Assembly: GCA_002492725.1 (NCBI GenBank)
Contig: DLAF01000005.1
Span: forward strand, 1-15,344
Source: Lachnospiraceae bacterium UBA7054
GTDB taxonomy: Bacteria > Bacillota > Clostridia > Lachnospirales > Lachnospiraceae
DNA: 15,344 nt
Direction: 5' to 3'
The position numbers and the translations under genes were made by a program. This document shows, in pieces, positions 14,352 to 15,344 of this stretch. The stretch's first letter is position 1. Every line of letters starts with the position of its first letter. Below the pieces are notes generated by a model, which ran no database searches, was not told the origin of the DNA, and saw only the letters and a list, made by a program, of their open reading frames with translations.

Positions 14352-15031
14352 GAATCATTTTCCTCCCGTACCGCAGCTTTTTTGTGAAGGTATGCCAGGC
14401 TGCCGCCCTCCATACGATAAATCGTATCACTGTCGTCCAAAGTCTCCTGATGATGGGTAACATGGACCACGGTCTTGCCATTTGTCAGTTTACCCAGGGA
14501 ATCCAAAACGGAATGTCCGGTATCCTGATCGAGAGCAGAGATTGGCTCATCCAGCAAAATGATGGGAGCATCTTTGCAAAGCGCTCTGGCAATCTGGATT
14601 CTCTGCGCCTGTCCGCCTGACACCTGATTTCCCCGTTCCCCCACATTGGTATCTAAGCCATTTGGAAGTTTGGCAATCCATTTTGTGAGACTTGCACTCT
14701 GACAGGCTGCCCAAACCATCTCATCGGCAATGGGATGACCGCAGGTGATATTGTCCCTGATAGACAGGGGGAAAAGACTGTTGCCTTGCATCACAAGCGC
14801 GACCTGCTTTCTGATCTTCTCAGGGAAGTGCGCGCCTGCTATGGCAATCGTTCCGCTGTCAGGCGGATAGAGTCCGGCGATAATTTTTAACAGCGTGCTC
14901 TTGCCGCATCCGCTGTCCCCGACAATGCCGATATGCTCACCGGGCTTTACTTTAAGCGACAAATTGTTTATTATCATATGATTCTCATAGGAGAATGAAA
15001 TATTTTCTAAGTCAATCGCGTATGGAAACAT
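14348..15031 (-). CDS. ABC transporter ATP-binding protein (free-standing)
   Basis: A 227-residue nucleotide-binding domain with all motifs intact: Walker A GDSGCGKST (38-46), Q-loop Gln82, signature VSGGQ (137-141), Walker B ILLDEP with Glu162, D-loop SALD and H-loop His193 (VTHH). It begins at YAIDLENISFSYEN, which in fused exporters directly follows the membrane-domain linker. Here a good start exists: AGGGGGA followed by ATG at 15031. It overlaps the stop of the upstream membrane-domain fragment by 25 bases in another frame. This can be read as a real split gene with coupled translation, or as a frameshift within a once-fused gene. The permease gene follows by ATGA overlap. Confidence 0.85.
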   Translation of the reverse strand: MFPYAIDLENISFSYENHMIINNLSLKVKPGEHIGIVGDSGCGKSTLLKIIAGLYPPDSGTIAIAGAHFPEKIRKQVALVMQGNSLFPLSIRDNITCGHPIADEMVWAACQSASLTKWIAKLPNGLDTNVGERGNQVSGGQAQRIQIARALCKDAPIILLDEPISALDQDTGHSVLDSLGKLTNGKTVVHVTHHQETLDDSDTIYRMEGGSLAYLHKKAAVREENDS

Positions 15032-15294
15032 ATTTTTCCCCCTAATCTGTTAATAGATGCGCTAAATCGCCGAAAACCGGCATAAATGCCGGGCATATTC
15101 CGTAAGAAGCCCGAGACATTTCCTGAAAGATTGATAAAGATATAAAAGGTTCCCATGCTGATTTCGCCGTTAATCACCATAGAGCCGCCAAATCCAAGCA
15201 GCAGCAAAAGCGGTACAAATGAAAGTATACCTGAAAGAGACATAAGCCTTGCAGAAATCCCCTCCTTTTTCATATTGGAATTGTAGAGCGGCAA
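15007..15294 (-). pseudogene. C-terminal fragment of an ABC exporter membrane domain (broken or affected by contig-end error)
   Basis: About 95 codons read as the end of an ABC transmembrane domain: NMKKEGISARLMSLSGILSF followed by two hydrophobic helices, then GFRRFSASINRL. Codons before the first usable start (TTG at 15294) include a TAG at 15298-15300. The other two minus-strand frames of the last 50 bases also stop (15339-15341, 15323-15325 and 15305-15307), so roughly 200 expected N-terminal residues cannot be read through. At its 3' end the frame shifts relative to the ATPase gene. A fused TMD-ATPase gene damaged by one or more indels fits well; poor sequence at a contig end would look the same. 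Confidence 0.6.
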
Positions 15295-15344
15295 ATTCTA
15301 GTTCCTAAAGATGCAGCAATCGCTACAAAATAAAATATCTATGT

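Overview
The window looks like a chromosomal segment of a low-to-mid GC Firmicute, most likely class Clostridia and perhaps Lachnospiraceae. This rests on purine-rich Shine-Dalgarno sites, frequent GTG and TTG starts, dense co-directional operons, and the gene order decarboxylase - yaaR - holB - yaaT/ricT - trmN6 (yabB-like) - rsmI. That order matches the Bacillus subtilis yaaO-tmk-yaaQ-yaaR-holB-yaaT-yabA-yabB-yazA-yabC cluster, but tmk, yaaQ, yabA and yazA are missing here. The taxonomic call comes from gene order and general sequence character, not from a database search.

Left edge (1-860): the AT-rich tail of an unidentified gene, then a GNAT N-acetyltransferase. From about 860 everything runs on the plus strand, with overlapping or closely spaced genes up to 12892. 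First comes a cassette of four overlapping genes (860-3709): a sugar-PTS EIIC permease without attached EIIA or EIIB domains, then three single-pass membrane proteins. The first two of these start with a four-cysteine zinc ribbon; the third lacks it. I do not recognise the soluble parts of the three proteins. Next come a CgeB-like glycosyltransferase whose last codons lie in a double-palindrome DNA element (about 4934-4990) and an HD-domain hydrolase.

Conserved core (5675-12892): a PLP-dependent Orn/Lys/Arg decarboxylase, YaaR (DUF327), the delta-prime clamp-loader subunit HolB, the Fe-S type PSP1 protein YaaT/RicT with an added charged tail, a tRNA1(Val) adenine-N6 methyltransferase-like protein, a secreted DUF4015-type putative glycoside hydrolase, and the 16S rRNA methyltransferase RsmI. 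The yaaT tail and the 5' end of the methyltransferase frame share a 48-bp tandem duplication read in two frames.

Right edge (12912-15344): a convergent minus-strand operon. In transcription order it has a broken ABC-exporter membrane-domain fragment, a free-standing ABC ATPase, a membrane domain without its own ATPase, and a MerR-family regulator. The last 50 bases carry stops in all three minus-strand frames, so the first gene is either a pseudogene or affected by sequence error at a contig end.

I saw no tRNA, rRNA, CRISPR array, transposase or replication origin. No gene-free stretch exceeds about 110 bases.
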